IMG/VR virus record: IMGVR_UViG_3300010885_049703
Coordinates: 1-64,000 of that record
Reading direction: 5' to 3' (one strand)
DNA: 64,000 nucleotides
Origin: a virus
How positions within the stretch are numbered: position 1 is the first letter of the stretch; each line of letters starts with the position of its first letter. This document shows, piece by piece, positions 1 through 8,698 of this stretch. The position numbers were made by a program, and so were the translations under genes. The notes below the pieces were generated by a model. It saw only the letters and a program-made list of their open reading frames with translations. It did not search any database and was not told where the DNA came from.

Positions 1-663
1 ACTGAGCTGCAATAGAGCTTGCCCACGCATCTCTTCGTTGTAGGTATAACCTCTCCAGTTACTGCGTGTGGCATAGCGTTCGCATAGTTTCATAAACATC
101 AAGGCCAGCTTCTTGGTCATTTGTCCGTGCTCTTTACAGAACTCGCCTGTGGCCAAATCACCTCGCCAGTGGCTCTTGCCCACAACGAATGGTTGTTTGT
201 TCTCATCAATCCTGTAATGCCAAAACGGAGGAAAGTTGACACGTATGTAGGCCATGTCCAGCACTGGTTCGTCTACCAGATCGTCAACTGTGGGCTCATC
301 AACAATTTCAAACAGTTCTTCTAAGCTGGCTTTCTTTGCTGCAGCCTTGGTGATTTTTTTGGGAGCCCTGGGCACATGTTCCCAGGTAGTGATTCTAAAA
401 ACCAAATCAGTGTTGGGTATTTTTTTGGGATCAACGACTACACCAGTTTCGCGTTTGATTCGATCTGCACGATTGCGTCGAGCCTCAGCCACAGTCTTTT
501 GATTGATTTTTGCAACACTGGGCAGGATCATATCAAACTGATGATCAGTCACTGGATCAACAAACGAGCAGTAAGTGTTTTTTGAAAAATGTATTTCTTT
601 GAGTATGTCGCGATTGTTTAGATAGTTGACGCGGGGCGCCGTGCGTGGGATGGTTACAGACAC
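1..663 (-). CDS. gp55: gp55-like late-transcription sigma factor (3' end outside the window)
   Basis: This is the first 221 codons of a gene that runs off the left edge. It reads from a GTG start with AGGAG seven bases upstream. The segment around residues 185-221 (YATRSNWRGYTYNEEMRGQA) resembles the sigma region 2-like core of T4 gp55 and its homologues in marine T4-like phages. In that family gp55 binds host RNA polymerase with the sliding clamp and directs it to late promoters of TATAAATA type. Motifs of that kind precede structural genes in this window, which supports the call. Residues about 90-145 hold a Lys/Ala and acidic linker. A sigma70-type promoter lies just upstream. Function is assigned from motif recognition only. 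Confidence 0.78.
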   Translation of the reverse strand, partial: MSVTIPRTAPRVNYLNNRDILKEIHFSKNTYCSFVDPVTDHQFDMILPSVAKINQKTVAEARRNRADRIKRETGVVVDPKKIPNTDLVFRITTWEHVPRAPKKITKAAAKKASLEELFEIVDEPTVDDLVDEPVLDMAYIRVNFPPFWHYRIDENKQPFVVGKSHWRGDLATGEFCKEHGQMTKKLALMFMKLCERYATRSNWRGYTYNEEMRGQALLQLS

Positions 664-687
664 AGATGTTCTCCTAATTGTGTACTT

Positions 688-715
688 ATTGTAGCATTTT
701 TACAACAAAAGTCAA
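688..715 (-). promoter_or_regulatory. sigma70-type promoter for the gp55-like gene
   Basis: On the minus strand the sequence reads TTGACT, 16 bases, TACAAT, placed about 25 bases before the GTG start. Spacing and hexamers are close to the bacterial housekeeping consensus, as expected for an early or middle phage gene. Confidence 0.6.
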
Positions 716-746
716 CCATTTCTTAAACATAGCCGTTTATTTTCTG

Positions 747-754
747 ATTAAATA
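747..754 (+). promoter_or_regulatory. candidate late promoter (ATTAAATA)
   Basis: ATTAAATA lies 17 bases before the first structural gene and resembles the T4-type late promoter TATAAATA. Similar motifs precede other structural genes in this window. The short motif could occur by chance, but its position at the head of the operon is right. Confidence 0.4.
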
Positions 755-771
755 CACAAACAGGAACAACT

Positions 772-2937
772 ATGCCTTATATCAGTGAAAACGGCCAAAC
801 TAGATTTGTAAGCCAAGCAGAATTTGAAGCTTTCAACACAGCGCAAGGAATACCAAATCCTCCGCGTCGTGGGAGATCAACGACGGACTCTACCACATCA
901 CCGGCTGGCGGCACGGTCACAGATGTATCAAGTCCCAACAACGGACTCACTGGCAAAGAACGTCGTGCGCTGGTAGCGCAGCAACAATCGCAAGTCTCAT
1001 CTGAACTTGCTTCAGTGGATGCGACCCTGGCCCAGGCTAGCACAGGAAAGATAAATCTCAGCCCTGGAGATATTGCCAAGTTAGAGGCCAGAAAAAATCA
1101 GCTTGGTGATAATTTTAACAAACTTGAAAGTGGGCAACCTGTCACCGATGGATCCCTGGAAGGTGGCCGTGCTGCGCAGAAGATTTTAAATCCCAATACT
1201 TCAAACACTTCGCCTGACCAGCCACTACCAGCAACGTCAGAAAAAACTGCCAACAACAGCAACGTAGATCCCAACGCCGGGTATGTTCCTCAGTCCAATC
1301 GCACCGGTGCTGTGCCCACACCTGAATTTGAAACAAGACCATTGGCACCCACCGAAGACGATGCCATCAATCAAGCAGTAAATGAAGCTCGGGCAAGACA
1401 ACAAGTGCCAGCAAGCGAGATAGCACGATCACCCACAGAACAATCTGCTCAGCAGGCACAACAAGGTGGCACACCAACCCCCACGCCACAGTTTGTTCCT
1501 TCTTATAATTTTTCTGACAATGCCCCACTTGAGCAAGCTCCGCAAGAACAGCAAGGTGCGGTGTTTGATGCCAATGGCCAAGTGGTTGGTTATAGATCTC
1601 GCGGCATAGTTGAAACTATCACACGTGATGCTGCTGATCAACCACTTAATGTGGATCCCGCTGCCGGTGCCACGGCATTATCCAATACACAAGGTAGAGT
1701 CAGTTACGAAGCACCTGAACCACAGATTGATGTACAATATTACAGGGCAGCAGGCCGAGCCAATGAATTTGACGGCGCTACTGGAACAAATCCGTTTGCA
1801 GAAACTGTGGGACCTGCTGATCCACTCAGCGGCATTGCTGGTGAAGCTGACCAACGGGACAAAGAAGGTGTAGTTGGAGGCGCAATTAGACGGGCAGCCA
1901 ACACCCAAGACAATCCTTTTGCCAATCCCTATGGTGACAGACCTGAACCCAGTGTTGATCAAATCAATACTGATCCAGCGGCTCCACCAGATTCACCAAA
2001 CAGCGGCACAGGTTATGTTCAAGGCTTTGGCACTAACCCAGAATTCATAAACACTGATCCCAACAATCCGTTTGCTGCCAATCAGCAACAGTTAAAAGAC
2101 GAGGCTCGTAACCAACAGGCCTTGCGTGAACAGAAGTCAGGATTCAACGACAAAGATTGGCGAGTCAGACTTGCATTGTCGCAGCAGGCGCAGTATCTGT
2201 ACAAAGTGGCAGCACCTGGAGATATACTATATCCCTTGAACATTACCAATGGAGTGATATTTCCTTATACTCCGGCAATACAGACCAGTTACCGAGCCAA
2301 CTATGAGATGTATGATCTTACTCACAGCAACATACGTGGATTGTTCTATAAAAATTCTAGTCCTGGTGAAATAGCAATTAATGGAACATTTACAGCACAA
2401 GACACCAACGAAGCCAGTTATCTGTTGGCGGTGATACATTTTTACAAAAGCGCCACAAAGATGTTTTATGGACAAGATGCACAGGCCGGTACCCCACCGC
2501 CAATCCTATACCTATCAGGCCACGGACAATATCAATATCATTTGCACCCCTGTGTTTTGGCTGGTTTTAATTACAACCTTCCGGCAGATGTTGACTACAT
2601 ACGAGCAGGCAGTGTAACTGTCACTAACACCAATTTGATTACTCGCAGAGATCGTCAAAGCAATGTGCCCACTAGCACATCACCAATTTATTCGGCGATA
2701 TCTAGATTAAAAACTGTTTTTACGCCCAAGGGCGCATTGCCGCAGGCCAAAGCAATGTCCTCATTTGACACTGCTGGAAATTCAACAGAGTTAGGCGGCA
2801 ACAATTCAACTTACGTACCAACACACATGGAAATACAATTGACATTGATACCAATACAGAGCCGTAGTCAGATGAGCAAACAATTCAGTCTAAAAGAATT
2901 TGCACAAGGTAATCTATTGCGCGGAGGATTCTGGTAA
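772..2937 (+). CDS. virion structural protein, probably tail-tube/baseplate junction (gp48/gp54-like)
   Basis: The 721-residue product has two parts. Residues about 1-450 are low-complexity and rich in Pro, Gln, Asn and Thr. Residues about 460-721 look folded and hold the recognisable stretch: an N-P-L-N-I-T segment, GTFTAQDTNEASYLLAVIHF and KSATKMFYGQ, then a GTPPP-containing loop and LPADVDYIRAG. That pattern recalls tail-tube-like baseplate proteins that cap or start the tube (T4 gp54/gp48), an identification made from memory and not secure. It heads the structural operon, and its stop overlaps the gp53 start by one base (TAATG). A hub or tube protein of another kind is possible. Confidence 0.5.
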   Translation: MPYISENGQTRFVSQAEFEAFNTAQGIPNPPRRGRSTTDSTTSPAGGTVTDVSSPNNGLTGKERRALVAQQQSQVSSELASVDATLAQASTGKINLSPGDIAKLEARKNQLGDNFNKLESGQPVTDGSLEGGRAAQKILNPNTSNTSPDQPLPATSEKTANNSNVDPNAGYVPQSNRTGAVPTPEFETRPLAPTEDDAINQAVNEARARQQVPASEIARSPTEQSAQQAQQGGTPTPTPQFVPSYNFSDNAPLEQAPQEQQGAVFDANGQVVGYRSRGIVETITRDAADQPLNVDPAAGATALSNTQGRVSYEAPEPQIDVQYYRAAGRANEFDGATGTNPFAETVGPADPLSGIAGEADQRDKEGVVGGAIRRAANTQDNPFANPYGDRPEPSVDQINTDPAAPPDSPNSGTGYVQGFGTNPEFINTDPNNPFAANQQQLKDEARNQQALREQKSGFNDKDWRVRLALSQQAQYLYKVAAPGDILYPLNITNGVIFPYTPAIQTSYRANYEMYDLTHSNIRGLFYKNSSPGEIAINGTFTAQDTNEASYLLAVIHFYKSATKMFYGQDAQAGTPPPILYLSGHGQYQYHLHPCVLAGFNYNLPADVDYIRAGSVTVTNTNLITRRDRQSNVPTSTSPIYSAISRLKTVFTPKGALPQAKAMSSFDTAGNSTELGGNNSTYVPTHMEIQLTLIPIQSRSQMSKQFSLKEFAQGNLLRGGFW

Positions 2938-3236
2938 TGTCAACATATTCAGCTACAAGCCCATATTACAACACAGGGTTTACCCAATACTATCTTGATC
3001 TCATGATCAATCGTCCCATACCCAAAGAGAGCGATGATTTGCTGATGAGGATCAACACAGTGTACGAATACAGGCCAGACCTGTTGGCCTATGACTTGTA
3101 TGAAACTCCTGCACTGTGGTGGGTGTTCTATCAACGCAACCCCAATACATTGACAGCACCGCCGCTAGATTTCAAAGTTGGTGTGGAAATTTATCTTCCA
3201 AAGATTACAACATTACGTGCAGTACTGGGATTCTAA
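2937..3236 (+). CDS. gp53: baseplate wedge subunit gp53
   Basis: The 99-residue protein carries the gp53 signature: Y-x-Y-R-P-D-L-L-A-Y-D-L-Y, then ALWWVFYQRNPN, and near the C-terminus DFKVGVEIYLP. T4 gp53 is a wedge protein with a LysM-like fold that joins neighbouring wedges around the hub. T4 gp53 is about 196 residues, so this is a short form as seen in other marine T4-like phages. It is translationally coupled to the gene before it (TAATG overlap), and the next gene starts two bases after its stop. Confidence 0.8.
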   Translation: MSTYSATSPYYNTGFTQYYLDLMINRPIPKESDDLLMRINTVYEYRPDLLAYDLYETPALWWVFYQRNPNTLTAPPLDFKVGVEIYLPKITTLRAVLGF

Positions 3237-3237
3237 G

Positions 3238-6090
3238 ATGGCAGTTACCCAAGAAGAACTTAAAAAACTACAGGCTGATGTTGCCGCCGCAAAAAAAGAG
3301 TACCAGGCCGCTGAAGCCGCATATAAGAAATTTGTTGCTGCCAATGGACCTAGTTTTAAAGTAGGTACTCCCCAGTATGAAGAACAGCTACGTCTAGACA
3401 AAGCAGTCGATAAAGCGGTTAGTCAAGTTCGAGTAGCTGAATCGGCTGTTCTTGATGCGCAACAACAAGAAACAAAACAACAAGCACAACAAGACGGACA
3501 ACGACAACAAAAAGAAATAGCACAACGAGCAACAGAGACAGCCCCCCAACAAGGTACTTTTGTTGTAAGTCGTCAAAGTACCACTGGACTTTTAATACTC
3601 ACTGATACTGCCACTGGAAAAATTGTAGCGCGAGCAGAAACCCCTTATGATCTTGTGAACTTAGCTGTTCAAAAAGGTGCGGTCTCTGAAAATCAACGAC
3701 AGGAATTGATTTCTCAAGGCCAGGCATTGGTGCAACAAGAGGACTTAAAACAAGCTCAACAAAACAACGCTCAAAGTGCCGGCCAAGAAGTCAAACAATC
3801 AGGTGAGGCAGGTGTCACAAATCCACCACAGCCCACACAAGTGCTGGAGCCCGACGGCAGAATCAATCGCAATGATCTCCCCAACTCAGGTAGCACTGCC
3901 GACAAACCTAAAACCTCAGATACGTCTGCTGATTCAGGCTTGGCCAATGAAACCAAGCCTATCACGGAAACACAGGCAGTCAACAACCCACCAGGGCAAG
4001 GATCTCAACTTCTGGATCCCAGTCGCCAGCAGGCCAATCAAGGCAATGATTCAAAACCAACGTCCAGTTACGGACCGGGTGTAGGACAAGGCAATGACGA
4101 TGCCAGTCCCACAAAAAATGCCACACGACAAGACATTGAACTCAGTTTCCAGGAAGATATTGTTCCGCAACCCAACGTGTTAGATAGCTATGCCAGTTAT
4201 ACCTATCAACTTAGTTGGTATTTGTTGAATAACGATGATTATCTAAAACTTATTCAAGGTGGCCGTAATGCTGATCTTGCCGCTGGCGAAGTTGGCATTG
4301 ATGGCGGCCAACTGTTGATGCAAAGCGGCGGTGCGCATGATAAAGGCAATCCTACCTCGTCGGCTAATAATCAAACTGCCACTACGCAAAGTAGAAATCC
4401 TTATTTTAAACTTGATTACTACATTGATAGCCTGACACTTAAAAATTTGTTACCCGGGCATGCCACTGGCACAGCCAGCACAGCCACTGATTTTAAAATG
4501 ACGGTGATTGAGCCTAATGGGATAAGTTTAGTTGACAATCTTAAAAAAGCAATAAAGAGCTATGCAGGATTAGACGTGTTTCCTTCGGCTCTGTATTGTT
4601 TGGTGATACGATTCCGTGGATATGATGAAAATGGAAATCCAGTGATAGTGGGCAACACTGATAGTGGTGGGGCAAAAACAGATCCGTACTCCATTGTGGT
4701 CAAATATATTCCTTTTGCCATAACAAAATTTGATTTTTCTGTTAGTAATCGATTAACTACCTATGATATAACAGCGGCCGTTGTGCAGAATGGGTTTCGA
4801 CTTAGACAGACAGTGCAATTTGACACTGAGTTGACTGGAAGAACCGTAAGTGAAATGCTGGGTGGACAAAAAATAACCACCAGTAACTCTGAAGGGGCCA
4901 GGACCAATACAACAAGTCAGGCCAGCGGTGGCAAAAAAACATCAATTAGTCCAAAGTCATCAGGATCAGGCGCCAGTGGCTTCCCGTTAAAAAGTGCTGA
5001 TCCCAGCAAAACAAATACCACGATCAAGGCCGCACCATCAGTGGATGCGCCAGGCACAGCAGCATCAGCACCGCAAGGGACCAATACCCCGGTGCGTGGA
5101 TTGATGCAGGCTATGAATGAATATCAACAAGATCTAGTCAAAAAAGGAATTTACGAAAAAGCCGACGAGTATGTTATTGAGTTTGCCAACAACAGTATTG
5201 CCAATGCCACGGTAAAGAAACCAGGAAATCTGGCAATCGATGCTACACCAATGAATTCTACTCCAGACGCTAGAAAAAGTCTTGACGAAACGAGTCAGAT
5301 GATTGCATCACAAAGAAATTTTGCTATACGTCCTGGCAGCAGTTTAGTGCAGGCCATTGAAATGATTGTGCGTAACAGCAGCTATATTACAGATCAACAG
5401 CTCAACATTGTTGATGAAGAAACCCAACAAGAAAAACCCAATGGTACACCTATAAACAGTTTTGCTTGGTTTAAGATATCGTTAAAAGCCGAGCCATTGG
5501 GAAGCACCATAGATCGTAAACGAGGAGATTATGCCTATAAATTTACTTTTTTAGTCAGCATATACGAATCAAAGTCCATGATTAGTCCTTGGTTCCCACG
5601 TACACAATTTCGTGGAGTACATAAAAGCTATCCTTATTGGTTCACCGGACAAAATACTGCGGTGTTAGATTATCAACAGAGTTTCAACCATTATTATTTT
5701 AATGTGCTAAGTGGTACCAGTGATACTATATTAAAAGATTTTACTAGTAACTATAACGACATGCCAAGGTTTGTTTATCAGCCCACCAGTGGGGAAAGTT
5801 CACAAGGTGCTGATGGCAGAACTAACGAACCAGCAGCCAATGCAGCAGACTATCTCTATAGCCCAAGTGATATTGGCAAAGTTAAAATAAAAATTCTTGG
5901 CGACCCTGCTTGGATAATGCAAGGTGAGATATATCGCGGCCTTGATCCGCGAACATTTAGTTTCAGTGCATTTAATCAAGACGGCACTATAAATTTTGAT
6001 TCACAAGAAATCTTATTTGAAATTGTATGGCAACGTCCTGTGGACTATGACGTTGAAACCACTGGGTTGATGAACCCTAATAAATTTTAA
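3238..6090 (+). CDS. large baseplate/hub structural protein
   Basis: I chose the ATG right after the gp53 stop, giving 950 residues that start MAVTQEELKK. An in-frame ATG lies further upstream inside gp53 and is less likely. Residues about 1-100 are Ala/Lys/Gln-rich and probably coiled coil. Residues about 150-330 are disordered and Gln/Asn/Ser-rich. From about 330 a folded region follows, with FKLDYYIDSLTLKNLL, ALYCLVIRFRGYDENG and a segment that starts RNFAIRPGSSLVQAIEM. The C-terminal third includes FRGVHKSYPYWFTGQNT. Such proteins sit in the baseplate gene cluster of marine T4-like phages, but I cannot assign a T4 equivalent. It shares a 26-residue linker with the next gene. Confidence 0.6.
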   Translation: MAVTQEELKKLQADVAAAKKEYQAAEAAYKKFVAANGPSFKVGTPQYEEQLRLDKAVDKAVSQVRVAESAVLDAQQQETKQQAQQDGQRQQKEIAQRATETAPQQGTFVVSRQSTTGLLILTDTATGKIVARAETPYDLVNLAVQKGAVSENQRQELISQGQALVQQEDLKQAQQNNAQSAGQEVKQSGEAGVTNPPQPTQVLEPDGRINRNDLPNSGSTADKPKTSDTSADSGLANETKPITETQAVNNPPGQGSQLLDPSRQQANQGNDSKPTSSYGPGVGQGNDDASPTKNATRQDIELSFQEDIVPQPNVLDSYASYTYQLSWYLLNNDDYLKLIQGGRNADLAAGEVGIDGGQLLMQSGGAHDKGNPTSSANNQTATTQSRNPYFKLDYYIDSLTLKNLLPGHATGTASTATDFKMTVIEPNGISLVDNLKKAIKSYAGLDVFPSALYCLVIRFRGYDENGNPVIVGNTDSGGAKTDPYSIVVKYIPFAITKFDFSVSNRLTTYDITAAVVQNGFRLRQTVQFDTELTGRTVSEMLGGQKITTSNSEGARTNTTSQASGGKKTSISPKSSGSGASGFPLKSADPSKTNTTIKAAPSVDAPGTAASAPQGTNTPVRGLMQAMNEYQQDLVKKGIYEKADEYVIEFANNSIANATVKKPGNLAIDATPMNSTPDARKSLDETSQMIASQRNFAIRPGSSLVQAIEMIVRNSSYITDQQLNIVDEETQQEKPNGTPINSFAWFKISLKAEPLGSTIDRKRGDYAYKFTFLVSIYESKSMISPWFPRTQFRGVHKSYPYWFTGQNTAVLDYQQSFNHYYFNVLSGTSDTILKDFTSNYNDMPRFVYQPTSGESSQGADGRTNEPAANAADYLYSPSDIGKVKIKILGDPAWIMQGEIYRGLDPRTFSFSAFNQDGTINFDSQEILFEIVWQRPVDYDVETTGLMNPNKF
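3763..3840 (+). repeat. 78-base linker repeat, copy A
   Basis: This in-frame segment encodes a 26-residue linker (NNAQSAGQEVKQSGEAGV and so on). It matches 21 of 26 residues of copy B in the next gene and most of its bases, so the two genes share a duplicated or recombined linker module. Confidence 0.85.
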
Positions 6091-6105
6091 TGGAATAAAC
6101 TAATC

Positions 6106-7164
6106 ATGGCGATAACTGAAAATCGAGCATTGAGAGATAAACGCAATGCCCTGGTAGACGAATTGGGCAAGATTAATGACCAATACAATACTTTGCGCGA
6201 AGATGTACTCAGCGGTGATCAACAACGAGCTGCTGCAGCCCTAGGCCCGCTTGAATCACTTGCCACACAATTGGCAGCACTTTCACTTCAGGTGCGCAAT
6301 GTTCAAGTGGCCAACAGTACAGGGAATAATTTTGATCCCAAGTTGGCTCAGAGCCTAGAGGAATTAATTAACAATGTAATTGATACACAAAATGGAACGT
6401 CCATTGCAACAAGTCTAGCAAACAAGGCCGTGAGAATTGGCGCCACACAAAACAACACTCAAAGTGCCGGTGAAGAAGTCAAACAATCAGGCGATGCTGG
6501 TGTTACAAATCCAGCACAGCCCGCACAGACTTTTACCAATCCAGACGCTGCCGCCGCCACTGCTACGCAACCTGATCCAGTGGTTGCTGTGTCTAACAAC
6601 GACACCCCCGCCATTGGTGCTAGTTCCAGCCCCAGTCCTGACGCCACTGCCACTACAACACAAACCAATTCTGAAGAGGCCATAAACCGTGGGGGAACAT
6701 TAGCTCATGGAGAAACAGTTGCAACCGCAGAAAATAAAACAGAACAAAGTTATGTGTTTAGTGCAGTGTCAGTGGTTAGTGAATTTCGGCAAGGTCGATT
6801 TGAACAAACTTTAGAAGGCGTCCTTTATTTCTTCCCAAGACCAAAAACTTCTCAACTTGTTGATCCCCCAGTCAAAGCCGCAGATCTTGGTAGTCAGAGT
6901 TTTGGATTAACTCCCAATAACAATACACCTCGGGTCAATGCAGGCAAGAAAAAGGTAGCTTCGGCACAGGATGTAAGAAAGGCCACTATAGGCAATCAGA
7001 CATTCCCTCTTAAAGGTGATGCGTCTGGCAGCCAGACATTTCCTCTGAAAAAAGATACGGCTGTGTACTGGGGACAAGGAAATTCGCCAGGCGGTGTCAG
7101 TATTAGTGGTAGTGTGCAAGGCCCGCAGCAAAGTGGCGATAACATTTTTGGCTGGGGCGGATAA
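6106..7164 (+). CDS. virion protein with shared linker (unknown)
   Basis: The 352-residue product is not recognised. Residues 1-110 are helical and Ala/Gln/Leu-rich (ALGPLESLATQLAALSLQV). Residues 116-142 are the linker shared with the preceding gene. Residues about 140-200 are Ala/Thr/Pro-rich and disordered. A short folded stretch around 220-245 reads SVVSEFRQGRFEQTLEGVLY, and a short direct repeat (NQTFPLK, then SQTFPLK) lies near residues 297-315. FPLK also occurs in the preceding protein. The position between large baseplate genes and the gp5-like spike gene suggests a virion component or assembly factor. The start has GGAAT upstream. Confidence 0.55.
   Translation: MAITENRALRDKRNALVDELGKINDQYNTLREDVLSGDQQRAAAALGPLESLATQLAALSLQVRNVQVANSTGNNFDPKLAQSLEELINNVIDTQNGTSIATSLANKAVRIGATQNNTQSAGEEVKQSGDAGVTNPAQPAQTFTNPDAAAATATQPDPVVAVSNNDTPAIGASSSPSPDATATTTQTNSEEAINRGGTLAHGETVATAENKTEQSYVFSAVSVVSEFRQGRFEQTLEGVLYFFPRPKTSQLVDPPVKAADLGSQSFGLTPNNNTPRVNAGKKKVASAQDVRKATIGNQTFPLKGDASGSQTFPLKKDTAVYWGQGNSPGGVSISGSVQGPQQSGDNIFGWGG
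6451..6528 (+). repeat. 78-base linker repeat, copy B
   Basis: This is the second copy of the linker module in the preceding gene. It encodes NNTQSAGEEVKQSGDAGV and continues with a Pro/Gln/Ala tail. Substitutions fall largely at third positions, which suggests that the protein sequence is maintained. Confidence 0.85.
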
Positions 7165-7190
7165 CTCGATATACAACTGAAAGAAGATAA

Positions 7191-8696
7191 ATGGCAGATA
7201 ATTATTACACCACACACGGCAGACCTTCGGGATATAAATTTGACCGCGGTGGGATTTCGGCGGAGATGGGGCCGTATGTTGGCGAGGTGATGAACAACGT
7301 TGACAGCATTCGTTCAGGACGCTTGCAAGTTTACATCGAACAGTTTTCTGGCGGCAACAAAACCAACAGCAAACTCTGGCGCACAGTTCGATACTTGCCC
7401 CCATTCTATGGAATAACACAAAAACCCAACGGTGGCGGCGCTGGTGATGGTACTTGGACCAGCAATCAACACACCTACGGCATGTGGTTCACCCCACCAG
7501 ACATTGGGGTAAGAGTGATGTGCTTTTTTGTGGCTGGTGATCCATCGCAAGGGTATTATCTTGGATGTATTCCTGAGCCAGGTGTTAATCACATGATACC
7601 TGCGATAGGTTCTGCTCCCAAGGGTCAATACATTCCTGGCAACAAAACACAGGCCAAATACACTGAAACATCGCCGCAGCAGCCAGTGACAGAAATCAAC
7701 GCCAAGAGCAATTCAATTGTCAGTAATCCTAGATTCTTTGATTCGCCAAAGCCTGTTCATGCTGTAGTAGCTGGCACATTTTTTCAACAAGGACTAGACA
7801 AAGATACCGAACGCGGTCCAGTCAACAGCAGCTCGCAGCGTGAAAGCCCCAGTGCAGTATATGGAATTTCAACACCAGGTCGCCCAGTATATCAAAGCGG
7901 AGTTGGTCCTAATGAAATTCGCAAAGCCTTGATGGAGAATAAACTCAGTCCGGCAGATGTGACTGTGATTGCACGGCAAGGTGGCCATACTGTTGTCATG
8001 GATGATGGTGATCTAGAAAATCAAAATGCCATGATTCGCCTGCGCACCAGCAAAGGTCATCAGATCACAATGAGTGACGACGGCAACTTCTTTTACATTG
8101 TGCATGCCAATGGGTTGACCTGGATTGAACTAGGCGTAGAAGGCACAGTGGATGTGTTTAGCACGAACTCTGTAAATATTAGAACACAGGGTACAATTAA
8201 CCTACATGCTGACAAAGACATCAATATGTTTGCCGGAGAGAAGATCAATATCAAAGCAAAAATAAATGTTGGATTGGAAAGCGATCAAACCATTACCACG
8301 TTCAGCCAGGGCAAAACTACCCTGTACAGCAAAGCTCAATTGGGCATACGAGCTGATGGCTCTTTGGCACTCAAAGGTGCAGGGGGAAGTTTTGATGGCG
8401 GCGGAGCATTGAAACTCAAAGGTGGTCGTATTGATCTCAACGGCGGCGGTGCAGACGATGTAGCACCGGTCAAAGTCATGACAAAGTACACCATGGACGA
8501 CACAAAGTTTGATGCGTCAACTGGTTGGCAAGTAGAAACCAATAAATTACAAAGTGTTGTGACACGAGCTCCTACGCACGAACCTTGGCCCTATCATAAC
8601 AAAGGAGTGGCAGTTGCAGTGACTATTGGCGAAGGCGCCAGTCCACCACCTGCTGCTGTGCCGGTGCCAGAAAACGTTTCTATTACAAAGAACTAA
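7191..8696 (+). CDS. gp5: gp5-like baseplate central spike protein, no lysozyme domain
   Basis: The 501-residue protein starts with an OB-fold-like region (about residues 20-140) holding MGPYVGEVMNNVDSIRSGRL, then W-F-T-P-P-D-I-G-V-R-V and DPSQGYYLGCIPEP. This is the N-terminal fold of T4 gp5 and VgrG. Residues about 255-430 hold repeating short strands of V-x-I-x-x-x-G-x-I-x-L type (TQGTINLHADKDINMFAGEK), typical of the triple-stranded beta-helix needle. T4 gp5 has a lysozyme domain between the two parts. Here the linker (about 150-250) shows no lysozyme motif, as in some marine T4-like phages. The product should form the membrane-piercing spike under the tail tube. Confidence 0.75.
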   Translation: MADNYYTTHGRPSGYKFDRGGISAEMGPYVGEVMNNVDSIRSGRLQVYIEQFSGGNKTNSKLWRTVRYLPPFYGITQKPNGGGAGDGTWTSNQHTYGMWFTPPDIGVRVMCFFVAGDPSQGYYLGCIPEPGVNHMIPAIGSAPKGQYIPGNKTQAKYTETSPQQPVTEINAKSNSIVSNPRFFDSPKPVHAVVAGTFFQQGLDKDTERGPVNSSSQRESPSAVYGISTPGRPVYQSGVGPNEIRKALMENKLSPADVTVIARQGGHTVVMDDGDLENQNAMIRLRTSKGHQITMSDDGNFFYIVHANGLTWIELGVEGTVDVFSTNSVNIRTQGTINLHADKDINMFAGEKINIKAKINVGLESDQTITTFSQGKTTLYSKAQLGIRADGSLALKGAGGSFDGGGALKLKGGRIDLNGGGADDVAPVKVMTKYTMDDTKFDASTGWQVETNKLQSVVTRAPTHEPWPYHNKGVAVAVTIGEGASPPPAAVPVPENVSITKN

Positions 8697-8698
8697 CC

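Noticed and set aside
6907-7419. 170-residue minus-strand frame
   Set aside because: It lies antisense over the end of one virion gene and the start of the spike gene. It has no ribosome site and its composition is typical of a shadow frame.
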